Position numbers and translations under genes: made by a program | In this document: one piece after another, positions 1 to 6,659 of the stretch | Position numbering within the stretch: position 1 is the stretch's first letter | Layout: every line of letters starts with the position of its first letter | DNA from: Blautia sp. An81 | Lineage (GTDB): Bacteria > Bacillota > Clostridia > Lachnospirales > Lachnospiraceae | DNA: 64,000 nucleotides | NCBI RefSeq assembly: GCF_002161285.1 | Contig: NZ_NFHH01000006.1 | Span: forward strand, 1-64,000 | Direction: 5' to 3' | The notes under the pieces: generated by a model | Databases searched by the model: none | What the model was told of the DNA's origin: nothing | Seen by the model: the letters and a program-made list of their open reading frames with translations, nothing else

Positions 1-101
1 AGTTTAGCTAATTATAGCAGAAAACAGGAGATTCCGCTTAAAAATTTCCTGCAAAATCTGTAAAAAATAAAGTGTGATGGAATTTACCTCTTCACTGGAA
101 T
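1..101. other. Sequence downstream of cas2, no gene seen
   Basis: This AT-rich stretch follows the cas2 stop on the minus strand. I see no CRISPR repeat, no clear hairpin with a T tract and no ORF in it. In many type I-C loci the array lies just past cas2; here the visible array is at the other end of the locus, and any array further left would be outside the window. Confidence 0.5.
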
Positions 102-374
102 TTAAAATTTCAATTTAGCGTCAACACCCATATGTTCTACCTTTGTCTGATACTTATTCCCTAAATAATAGAATCTCAAACTATCCACACTCTCATCAAT
201 AATGTCTGCCAGCATTGCTTTCAGAGCAACACACTGAGCATTATCCAAAACACATTCGAATACAGAGTTCTGTACTCTTCTCCCATAATTAGTACATTGT
301 TTTGCCACTTTGCGCAGTCTCTTCTTTCCTGCAGAGGTCTCTGTATTCACGTCATATGTAATCAATACAAGCAT
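102..374 (-). CDS. cas2: CRISPR-associated endoribonuclease Cas2
   Basis: Cas2 is the small dimeric subunit that bridges two Cas1 dimers in the spacer-integration complex. The 90-residue protein has the family's first beta strand, MLVLITYDV, with the conserved Asp at residue 8, and the usual length (85-100). It is the last gene of the leftward cas operon and starts 9 nt after the cas1 stop, so it is very likely cotranscribed with cas1. Nothing looks damaged. Identification is by the N-terminal motif and by position. Confidence 0.95.
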   Translation of the reverse strand: MLVLITYDVNTETSAGKKRLRKVAKQCTNYGRRVQNSVFECVLDNAQCVALKAMLADIIDESVDSLRFYYLGNKYQTKVEHMGVDAKLKF

Positions 375-383
375 TCTTCCACC

Positions 384-1415
384 TCACTTCCACAGAAACA
401 CCGGATAGCCATCCAGGTCGCCTCTTAAATATCTGGCAAGGAGCATAGCCTGTATATATGGGACCATTCCCCACTCTACTTTTTCTTTCAGATAAGGATG
501 GGTAATAATTTCTTTTTTCTTATTCTGCCATTCTGTTAATACTTTTTTCCGCAATTCATCGTCCATCAGTACAGCGCCATTTTCTTTTACAGAAAAGTTC
601 TTGCCCGTGACAATCTTTTTATTGATCAGTGTCAAAACAAACCTATCAGCGAGAATTGGCCGCAGCTCTTCTATCATATCTAAAGACAGAGACGCCCTGC
701 CCGGGCGAAGCGTATGGAGATATCCTGCATAAGGATCCAGCCCCACACTTTCCAACGCTGATGTAATATTATTTGTAAGCAGCGTATATACAAAAGACAG
801 CAATGCATTCACGTTGTCAAGGGGCGGACGTTTATTCCGCCCTCTGAACACAAAGTCCCTCTTCTGCTGAAGGATAAGCTCATCAAACACTCCAAAATAG
901 ATACTCGCAGCCTCTCCCTCATATCCTCTGAGTTGTTCTTTAGACTCAGCATTCTGGATTCGCATCAAACTCTCTTTTAAAAAGACAGAAGCATTTTTCA
1001 CCCGGTCTACATCAATCTGAAACCCATGGTCCCGCACCGCTCTTTCTAAAACCCATCTGGCATTATATACCTTCCCAAGAATACAATTTTTTGCAATCTC
1101 CAGGCTAACTTCATCATCATTTTTGCTGGCATACTGCCGTTCTCTTAAAATCACATTTCCCTTCACTCTTCCTGAAATCCGAGCTAAAAATTTCCCCTGA
1201 GGGGTAAGGTAACACAAAGAAATATTTCTTTCCGCACATGCCCCCATTAAAGCAGGACTCGTCCCTCGATATCCAAAGGAAACAATCCCTTCCAGATTAT
1301 GCAGGGGTATCCTTCCTAATTCTTTCTGCTCTTCCAGTACAACCACATTTTCTCCATCTAAAGACAGATAGCTGTTTTCAGAAGTAACATACAATGTATT
1401 TAACAGTTTTCTCAT
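384..1415 (-). CDS. cas1: CRISPR-associated integrase Cas1 (type I-C)
   Basis: Cas1 is the metal-dependent integrase that joins prespacers to the leader end of the array. The protein is 343 residues, normal for subtype I-C. It has the N-terminal beta domain (MRKLLNTLYVTSENSYLSLD) and, in the helical domain, the metal ligands in YEGEAAS (Glu, about residue 170), LHTLRPGR (His, about 235) and SLDMIEELRP (Asp/Glu, about 247). Its start overlaps the cas4 stop by 4 nt, which indicates translational coupling in the order cas4-cas1-cas2. No missing residue was noted. Confidence 0.96.
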   Translation of the reverse strand: MRKLLNTLYVTSENSYLSLDGENVVVLEEQKELGRIPLHNLEGIVSFGYRGTSPALMGACAERNISLCYLTPQGKFLARISGRVKGNVILRERQYASKNDDEVSLEIAKNCILGKVYNARWVLERAVRDHGFQIDVDRVKNASVFLKESLMRIQNAESKEQLRGYEGEAASIYFGVFDELILQQKRDFVFRGRNKRPPLDNVNALLSFVYTLLTNNITSALESVGLDPYAGYLHTLRPGRASLSLDMIEELRPILADRFVLTLINKKIVTGKNFSVKENGAVLMDDELRKKVLTEWQNKKKEIITHPYLKEKVEWGMVPYIQAMLLARYLRGDLDGYPVFLWK

Positions 1416-2080
1416 TCTTCTTCCTCCTTCAGCATCTGATCAATATATTTTTTTACGGAAACTGCCTTGCCAAGTTTTGGGAGGCAGATATCCTTCAGAG
1501 AACAGGCGTTGCAGGATTTACTATATTTTACCCGTGGCGTATACTTTCTCGAATAATACTCATGCATCTCACAGAACATATTCTTCACTTCCTCACGGAG
1601 CTCCTCTGTAATTTCTACGCTCTCCCGCCTTCTGGTCTCGCCGTAAAAAATTGCGCCTTCCGGTACCTCTGTGGAAAACATTTCCTCTAAACACATAGAT
1701 TGTGCTGCCAGCTGAAGCTTATCTTCCTCTGACAGTTTAGGTTTTCCTTTCTTATATTCTACCGGATAAATCGAATAGAGGCCCCGATGTCCATGCAGTT
1801 TAATCCCGTCCTCGCATTTATGAAATTCAACCAGATCACATTCCCCGCTGATCCCTAACTCCCTAGAGGAAACCGGAAGAGCCCTGGCAATGATAACGTC
1901 CTTCCTTTTTTCCCTCAAAGAAGGATCGTGCACTTTTTTGTGCATCAGTTCTCCTGTGACGGTGTGGACATTTTCCGCCCATTGCTGCTCAATATGGATT
2001 AAGGCCCACTGTCTCCGGCAAAATTTAAAATGCTGAATTCCTGAAATCATCAGGTAATCATCTTCCGAATATTCCATCAT
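1412..2080 (-). CDS. cas4: CRISPR-associated exonuclease Cas4
   Basis: Cas4 trims prespacers and helps select those with the correct PAM. The 222-residue protein has the RecB-like nuclease core: GECDLV (Asp, about residue 82), VEYKKGKPK (Glu/Lys, about 107) and the QLAAQ motif near 124. Iron-sulfur cysteines are present, one near residue 21 (FKFCRR) and a C-terminal C-x2-C-x5-C cluster (CNACSLKDIC). It overlaps cas7 by 4 nt upstream and cas1 by 4 nt downstream, the standard I-C arrangement. The start shown uses the first Met of MMEYSEDD. Confidence 0.95.
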   Translation of the reverse strand: MMEYSEDDYLMISGIQHFKFCRRQWALIHIEQQWAENVHTVTGELMHKKVHDPSLREKRKDVIIARALPVSSRELGISGECDLVEFHKCEDGIKLHGHRGLYSIYPVEYKKGKPKLSEEDKLQLAAQSMCLEEMFSTEVPEGAIFYGETRRRESVEITEELREEVKNMFCEMHEYYSRKYTPRVKYSKSCNACSLKDICLPKLGKAVSVKKYIDQMLKEEEE

Positions 2081-2988
2081 ACCATCCTTTTTACTTCAAC
2101 AGATTCCGGTATCCTCTCTTCATGTATTTCAATTATATAGTCCTGATACTTTCTCGGATATTCCACATCTTCATTCTTCTTAACTTCCACTGCGTCAAAT
2201 AATTTGTATGCTGGACAGTCTCCCAGCTCTTTGCTATGTTTAAACACAATAAGCTCGCGGACTGCCATTTTTCCCCTTGCAGCAGAATGATCATTTTCAA
2301 ACATATTGATGATGGCCTCCCACAGCAAGTCCAGATCTTCTTCTGAAAAGCCCGTTACTTTTCGTGCCAGATTTGCTGATACATATCCTTCTGCTCGGTA
2401 TAGCCCATAGGGAACAATACTCTTTCTCCCCATTTCCGTACTCTTATTCTCCGCATCTTTTTCAGTAGTGATCGCCACTCTTGTAATCGTTACTTCCTGG
2501 CTGATAACTGGGTCAATACTCCTTGCAAATCCAATCTGCACCGGTCCTCTGACCTGTCCGCAGTTTAAAGATGCCTTCACAAATGTAGTCATAACTGCAC
2601 CAAATGTGCGGATATCATAGAAGTTCCTGCACATATAATCCCTTAATTTCACATCTGCATCAGGATCACTTTTCTTTAGTTTTTTCAGTGCCTCTGTTAC
2701 CTTTTTATCTTCCGTCTCCTGTATTCCGAGGCTTTTGCATGCCTCTCTGTCGCTTCTGTTCAGAGGAACATCTTCCTTTATATAAATTTGAAATCCTTCT
2801 GAATCTTCCTTCACTGTTTCCACATAATTCCTAATCTTACGTTTCAGACATACGTCTGTTACAAGGCCAAGTCCGCTTTCCGGGTCAATTCTCGGCATGT
2901 TGCCAGCATCAGGATCTCCATTGGGATTTCCGTTTTCCACGTCAAACAGCACAACAAATTCATATCTGTTTTTAATCACTTCACTCAT
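2077..2988 (-). CDS. cas7: Type I-C Cascade backbone Cas7 (Csd2)
   Basis: Cas7c is the RAMP protein that forms the crRNA-binding filament of the type I-C effector. The 303-residue protein begins with the family hallmark RYEFVVLFDVENGNPNGDPD and has the CSD2-type core with TRVAITTE and GRKSIVPYGLY (about residues 170-200). It starts directly after the cas8c stop and overlaps cas4 by 4 nt. In type I-C several copies line the crRNA, so it must be made in excess over Cas5 and Cas8. Confidence 0.96.
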   Translation of the reverse strand: MSEVIKNRYEFVVLFDVENGNPNGDPDAGNMPRIDPESGLGLVTDVCLKRKIRNYVETVKEDSEGFQIYIKEDVPLNRSDREACKSLGIQETEDKKVTEALKKLKKSDPDADVKLRDYMCRNFYDIRTFGAVMTTFVKASLNCGQVRGPVQIGFARSIDPVISQEVTITRVAITTEKDAENKSTEMGRKSIVPYGLYRAEGYVSANLARKVTGFSEEDLDLLWEAIINMFENDHSAARGKMAVRELIVFKHSKELGDCPAYKLFDAVEVKKNEDVEYPRKYQDYIIEIHEERIPESVEVKRMV

Positions 2989-3354
2989 CTATTTTTCCTC
3001 CTTTTTTTCGTACTTTCTCTGTACCTGGTGATAATATCCGAGAATGAATTTCCCCTGTTCCTCCAGTGACAGACGTTTTGGATATTCATTTAATTTCCCC
3101 ATAAGTTCCGTCAACAGCTTCTCATAATATACCTTTGCTCCGCCTTTCTCACGTTCCAATTTTTTCATATGGCTATTTTTCAACTTTATCAACACCGGAA
3201 AAATTGACGCAGGCGTGGCACAGGCCGAATTAAAATAACGGTCCCGGATTGTTGCCTTGATCCCCGGATTTGCATCCATCTGAATTGACTCTAATACAGA
3301 AAACAGCCTTCCAAGCACATATGATGTTTCCCTACTCTCCTCATTCAGTCCCAT
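2989..3354 (-). CDS. cas11c: Cas11c small subunit from an internal start within cas8c
   Basis: Type I-C effectors are known to need a small subunit, Cas11, translated from an internal start near the 3' end of cas8c. Here an in-frame ATG at 3354 (residue 457 of Cas8c, MGLNEESRE) is preceded on the minus strand by an unusually strong site, AGAGGGAGG, with 7 nt between GGAGG and the ATG. The product would be 121 residues, alpha-helical and Lys/Glu-rich, sharing its stop with cas8c; known Cas11c proteins are about this size. A ribosome-binding site this good inside a long reading frame is the main evidence. Expression is inferred. Confidence 0.8.
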   Translation of the reverse strand: MGLNEESRETSYVLGRLFSVLESIQMDANPGIKATIRDRYFNSACATPASIFPVLIKLKNSHMKKLEREKGGAKVYYEKLLTELMGKLNEYPKRLSLEEQGKFILGYYHQVQRKYEKKEEK

Positions 3355-4722
3355 ATATTTTCCTCCCTCTTTCCAATTCATATTTCGTATCAAATATGCC
3401 TTGATGATTCCGGCTTTTCCCCAAGTGACTTTTCCCTGTTCTGCCCGTATCCTGATTAAAATATCTGTATAAAGGCTTGCTGGATATCTGACTCCCGACA
3501 GAATTGCCTTGAGAACAAATGCTGCCATATTGGGAACAGGGGATTTGTCTTTCGAGTTCTGATTCACTGTCTCAAAAAGCATATCTCTGATTCCCATATA
3601 TTCTTTGTCTTCCCAGGAAGGTCTTACAACCGACATTCTTTCGTAGTGTTCAGAAAGGTTCTTAAGTATGTTTCCGAAAGAATTCTGATAAAAGAATCGC
3701 ACAGAAAGTCTCGCCGCATTGGGAGCGAGAGCCAGAATATAAAATTGCTGTTCCGGATTTAATGTGACATTGCCAATTTGAACTGCCCTGTTCATTTTCA
3801 AATTTTCAAAGATTCCTCTTATTTCTTCTTGATTGTCAGGTTTCGGGTCAACTGAGTCAAAAAATGCTGTCTGATACGCTTCCTCTGCATTCTCTGCCCA
3901 GAATATGATCATGGAATCTCCAAGCTGAAATGTATATTTTCTCTGATCTAACAGATAATTCAATGCTGTAGTATAGGCAAACTCGGCATGTTTTCCTACC
4001 GGAGCATTGTAGCTCTGCTCCTTCCCGTAAGATTCAAAAGCAGGCGCATTAAATGAGACCAGAGCTGCACCACTAGATTGTGCTCCCGGAACCCCCCTGA
4101 TCGTTTTATGTATTCTGGAAATCGGTGCCTCTTTTCCTGTTACAAGGCAGATACCTGCCTGCTCATCTTCTGATGACTCATTTCTTGCCTCCTCCCATGT
4201 TTCCTGTATACATGGATCATCCTGAGCATATTTTACCCCCCTACAGAAGACCAGATTGCCACCGTCTGTGATTTCTTCCCACTTTTCCCTGATTTCATCA
4301 CATTCCTCCGCTTTCTCTGGATTCCATGTTTCAAAAAAATTTTTGACTGCCTGTGCCATGTCCCCTTCTGTTTCACGAAGCATCCACAAATGTCTTTTCT
4401 TGGCCGCCTCAAAACATTCAAGAGCTCTCTGATTTGTACCATTCTCATCAATACCCAACATATATTTTGAATTATCACACAAAAAATTAGCTGAGACTCC
4501 CGATGACCGGGTTACCATCTCCGGTACCTTTATCTGTCGTGGAACCCACACTCTCTTCTTTCCTCGTTCTTCCTCCTGCTTTAGAGAAAAGATTCCTAAG
4601 ATTTTTCCGTCTTTTGAAAGGTTGATTGCATAGGAGACTTTCGCTTTACTCCAGCCTTCCTGGTCTACCTTTCCCCGTTCTGCAAGATTTTCATAATGAT
4701 TTACTAACGCCTGCAAGATCAT
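2989..4722 (-). CDS. cas8c: Type I-C Cascade large subunit Cas8c (Csd1)
   Basis: Cas8c recognises the PAM and starts DNA unwinding. The 577-residue protein has the Csd1 features: the N-terminal MILQALVNHYENLAERGKV, the SFNAPAFESYG segment near residue 230, the ARLSVRFFYQNSFG segment near 340 and the helical C-terminus that doubles as Cas11c. Length is normal for the family (about 560-620). It overlaps cas5 by 4 nt at its start and abuts cas7 at its end. Intact. Confidence 0.96.
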   Translation of the reverse strand: MILQALVNHYENLAERGKVDQEGWSKAKVSYAINLSKDGKILGIFSLKQEEERGKKRVWVPRQIKVPEMVTRSSGVSANFLCDNSKYMLGIDENGTNQRALECFEAAKKRHLWMLRETEGDMAQAVKNFFETWNPEKAEECDEIREKWEEITDGGNLVFCRGVKYAQDDPCIQETWEEARNESSEDEQAGICLVTGKEAPISRIHKTIRGVPGAQSSGAALVSFNAPAFESYGKEQSYNAPVGKHAEFAYTTALNYLLDQRKYTFQLGDSMIIFWAENAEEAYQTAFFDSVDPKPDNQEEIRGIFENLKMNRAVQIGNVTLNPEQQFYILALAPNAARLSVRFFYQNSFGNILKNLSEHYERMSVVRPSWEDKEYMGIRDMLFETVNQNSKDKSPVPNMAAFVLKAILSGVRYPASLYTDILIRIRAEQGKVTWGKAGIIKAYLIRNMNWKEGGKYMGLNEESRETSYVLGRLFSVLESIQMDANPGIKATIRDRYFNSACATPASIFPVLIKLKNSHMKKLEREKGGAKVYYEKLLTELMGKLNEYPKRLSLEEQGKFILGYYHQVQRKYEKKEEK

Positions 4723-5381
4723 CGTATCACCTCACAGTCTCTCAAATCCAATACACCCCGCTTCATAACTGCACGAAAAAACATTGGCCGGATATTATTT
4801 CTATCCGAATAGTCCATGTCAAAAAGCATAAATCCCAGGTCTTTTTCTTCTACATCATCATACGCTGTCCGAATTTCTCCCTCTTCCCATAAACAAAAAT
4901 TAGCTGGAAACTCCCTGCAGCCAAAATAGGGCATATGGAAGCATTCTCCCCTTTTTAATCTCCGCATGATAATGTCCTTAAATTTACCTGGATTGTCTGT
5001 TTCATTTGCCCGTTCTGTCATCTCAAAGTGTGCTTCAATCACATATTCCACATCCCGCAGCAAGAGAGAGGCCCGCTGAACAATTTCTGATTTTGTACTT
5101 ATGTATAACGGCTTCTTTGCTCCGTTATAGACCTGGAGCACATTTCCGGCAGATATTTTACTTTTCACTTCATTCCGACGCACGCTGGTAAACTGAACAG
5201 GATTGACCACATGAATCTTGTCGATCACCCATCGCATCCCCGGATGCCAGTAAACGGCCTCCAGAATCCCTCTTGCTGCCGATGGAGTCATCACATCATA
5301 GGAACACCTTTCGACTTTCATTTCCGGGCGGGAAAAAAGTGCATAATTTCCCCACACTCTTACCTTTACACCCATTCCCAT
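4719..5381 (-). CDS. cas5: Cas5c (Cas5d) pre-crRNA processing endoribonuclease
   Basis: In type I-C, which has no Cas6 of its own, Cas5 cleaves pre-crRNA at the base of the repeat hairpin, stays on the 11-nt 5' tag and caps the Cascade foot. The 220-residue protein starts with VKVRVWGNYALFSRPEMKVER and carries the SYDVMTPSAARGILEAVYW signature of the subtype. It is the first recognised cas gene of the lower operon but follows two non-cas genes, with a 26-nt gap after the upstream ORF. The start could be Met1 or Met3 (MGMG); GGAG precedes both. Confidence 0.95.
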   Translation of the reverse strand: MGMGVKVRVWGNYALFSRPEMKVERCSYDVMTPSAARGILEAVYWHPGMRWVIDKIHVVNPVQFTSVRRNEVKSKISAGNVLQVYNGAKKPLYISTKSEIVQRASLLLRDVEYVIEAHFEMTERANETDNPGKFKDIIMRRLKRGECFHMPYFGCREFPANFCLWEEGEIRTAYDDVEEKDLGFMLFDMDYSDRNNIRPMFFRAVMKRGVLDLRDCEVIR

Positions 5382-5407
5382 CTCCAGTTCGCCTCCCTTC
5401 TTTTCAT

Positions 5408-5848
5408 CTATAAAATTTCTCCCGCTTTATAACATTCCGCTATATAATCTCTCGGCTGATAGTAGAAATCAGTATTATAATCCGAAATTTTTCCGTCAAT
5501 CCAGGAATGGTATACTTCCCATATACCATCTACAATGTTCTCATCATCATAGGAATCTTCAATCAGCCGTTCATATACCTCCCCGATATCCCAATATCCC
5601 GGAACAGTATATCGACAGTCTTTCACATTATCAAAATTTCCTTCCGTCATTTGAGATTCTTCAATAAATTCATCTGCAATCTTTTCAATCGGCTCACAAT
5701 GAAAGACATCTGCATATTCATAAATTCTTTTGATCCTGTCTTTTCCCAAAAAATCTGCAACTTCACATCGTGTCCTCTTTATGCTGCGACCAATATATTC
5801 GATCAGACTACAGGTAAAGAAAAGTCCATTGTTATTTCTTGTTCCCAT
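5408..5848 (-). CDS. Uncharacterised partner of the DUF3990 protein (possible antitoxin or toxin partner)
   Basis: This 146-residue acidic protein is not a known Cas protein. I chose the ATG at 5848 (MGTRNNNGLFF) because GAGG lies 6 nt upstream; a TTG 18 nt earlier is the alternative. Visible parts are an N-terminal helix FTCSLIEYIGRSIKRTR, a middle segment YEYADVFHCEPIEKIADEFIEE and a C-terminal VYHSWIDGKISDYNTDFYYQP. I recall similar proteins beside DUF3990 and DUF3791 genes in gut Firmicutes and Bacteroidetes, but cannot check that here. It overlaps the 3' end of the DUF3990 gene by about 17 nt and precedes cas5 by 26 nt, so it is transcriptionally tied to Cascade. Function is unknown. Confidence 0.75.
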   Translation of the reverse strand: MGTRNNNGLFFTCSLIEYIGRSIKRTRCEVADFLGKDRIKRIYEYADVFHCEPIEKIADEFIEESQMTEGNFDNVKDCRYTVPGYWDIGEVYERLIEDSYDDENIVDGIWEVYHSWIDGKISDYNTDFYYQPRDYIAECYKAGEIL

Positions 5849-6299
5849 ATACAACCTCGCTTCCAATATATTTCAATGTATCAAGGGCAGAAATCGTGTG
5901 AAAACTAATCTGATGCGTCGGATACTTAAACTTCGCCAATTCCCAGAAGGCAGCCCTTGAAATTTTCCCATCCATATAGTTCTGGACATAATTATAAATC
6001 GTATCATCTGCCATGGGGCCTTCTACTATATCGTATGTGTGAGATTTTCCGCTGCGGCATGCAACAATAAAATCCAGCCACTCTTCTGTCATTTTATCAA
6101 ACACTTTATACCTGAGGTTATTGTCTGGCACATACTCATATTTATTCAGATACCCATTTTCACCGTAACGGGCCGCCCATCTCTTTGCCTGCTCTTCATA
6201 TCTGGTGCAGTAAAAACCGAAATAAAAGTCCTTGTTAAATTTCGCTTTTCTTATTTCGGGATATTCTACGATCTGTTTGCTGCCGTGATATAGAACCAT
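5832..6299 (-). CDS. DUF3990 family protein, ADP-ribosyltransferase clan, candidate toxin
   Basis: The 155-residue protein has the DUF3990 pattern: LYHGS at residues 3-7, DFYFGFYCT about 24-32 followed by QAKRWA, and a C-terminal THQISFHTISALDTLKYI block. DUF3990 belongs to the ADP-ribosyltransferase fold clan, where the first His/Tyr-type motifs contact NAD; many such small proteins are toxins. Enzyme activity and target are inference. It is the first gene of the transcription unit that continues into cas5-cas8c-cas7-cas4-cas1-cas2, has a strong GGGAGG site 6 nt before the ATG, and is preceded by a promoter that appears to be the target of the adjacent crRNA-like RNA. It could instead be an accessory immune effector. 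Confidence 0.8.
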   Translation of the reverse strand: MVLYHGSKQIVEYPEIRKAKFNKDFYFGFYCTRYEEQAKRWAARYGENGYLNKYEYVPDNNLRYKVFDKMTEEWLDFIVACRSGKSHTYDIVEGPMADDTIYNYVQNYMDGKISRAAFWELAKFKYPTHQISFHTISALDTLKYIGSEVVYGNKK

Positions 6300-6442
6300 A
6301 TATTACCTCCCTACTCATCCTTACCTCATATTTCCTTGCATTCCCAAAAAATTTTCTAATTATTTTTATACCACATTGTCGTGATTTTTATCGTATTTAT
6401 CGAATATTTCGTATCAAAATCAGCAATATCTATATATAATGT

Positions 6443-6471
6443 ACTATATCACTTCTTACTTATAAGTGCAA
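6443..6471 (-). promoter_or_regulatory. Predicted promoter of the DUF3990-cas5...cas2 operon
   Basis: On the minus strand TTGCAC (6466-6471) and TATAGT (6443-6448) are separated by exactly 17 nt. This gives a leader of about 135 nt before the DUF3990 start. The pseudo-spacer match of the adjacent crRNA-like element lies immediately upstream of the -35. A second TATAAA further down has no good -35. Confidence 0.55.
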
Positions 6472-6507
6472 TATGTTTATTATTTTGTTACTTAAACTTT
6501 TATTGAA
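6471..6507 (-). promoter_or_regulatory. Candidate Cascade target (PAM plus partial protospacer) at the operon promoter
   Basis: Read on the minus strand, TTC (6507-6505), the usual type I-C PAM, is followed by AATAAAAGTTTAAGTAA. The pseudo-spacer of the neighbouring element reads AATAATATTTTTAGTAA. Fourteen of these 17 positions agree, with mismatches at 6, 8 and 12; positions 6 and 12 are ones known in type I systems to be flipped out and tolerant. Past position 17 the match decays, as expected for binding without cleavage. The footprint would abut the -35 of the DUF3990 operon and cover the -10 of the RNA's own promoter. Confidence 0.65.
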
Positions 6508-6514
6508 ATATAAT
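6485..6514 (+). promoter_or_regulatory. Predicted promoter of the crRNA-like RNA
   Basis: TTGTTA (6485-6490) and a perfect TATAAT (6509-6514) are 18 nt apart on the plus strand, divergent from the DUF3990 operon promoter and overlapping the candidate Cascade target. The transcript would begin near 6521. A TATACT at 6546-6551 is an alternative -10 without a good -35. Confidence 0.5.
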
Positions 6515-6520
6515 TATCTA

Positions 6521-6657
6521 TCTACAAATCATTTCGCTTTTTTGATATACTAACTTCGTCAGGTTATCCTGAGGATTGAAACAATAATATTTTTAGTAAA
6601 TCAAAAACAACAGCGGTGTAGAAGAACATTTATTCTTTTACACTGCTGTTGCTTTTT
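6521..6657 (+). ncRNA. CreR/CreA-like degenerate mini-CRISPR RNA
   Basis: A single repeat-like unit lies at 6558-6582: GTC, a hairpin TCAGG-TTAT-CCTGA, then GGATTGAAAC. The array repeat, read in its transcribed direction, has the same plan: GTC, a CGTTCCC/GGGAACG hairpin, then the same ten bases GGATTGAAAC. Both would leave an 11-nt 5' tag differing at one base. The following 25 nt (6583-6607) act as pseudo-spacer and run into a terminator; there is no second repeat. Known relatives are CreA (guides Cascade to repress a toxin) and CreR (guides Cascade to repress cas genes). Here the target promoter drives both a putative toxin and cas5-cas2. Transcription start and processing are inferred. 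Confidence 0.7.
6608..6657. terminator. Bidirectional terminator between cas3 and the crRNA-like RNA
   Basis: CAACAGC (6608-6614) pairs with GCTGTTG (6645-6651), with further pairing inside (GGTGTA with TACACT). CTTTTT follows on the plus strand and TTTTTGATTT on the minus strand. It ends both the crRNA-like RNA and cas3, and so separates cas3 from the cas5 operon. Confidence 0.8.
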
Positions 6658-6659
6658 CT

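Noticed and set aside
6546-6551. TATACT as -10 for the crRNA-like RNA
   Set aside because: No adequate -35 at 16-18 nt; the TTGTTA/TATAAT pair upstream is better.
6558-6582. The degenerate repeat as the last remnant of an old CRISPR array
   Set aside because: Possible, but a remnant would not be expected to keep a re-paired hairpin, be followed by a terminator, or have a PAM-adjacent seed match in the facing promoter. It remains the main alternative.
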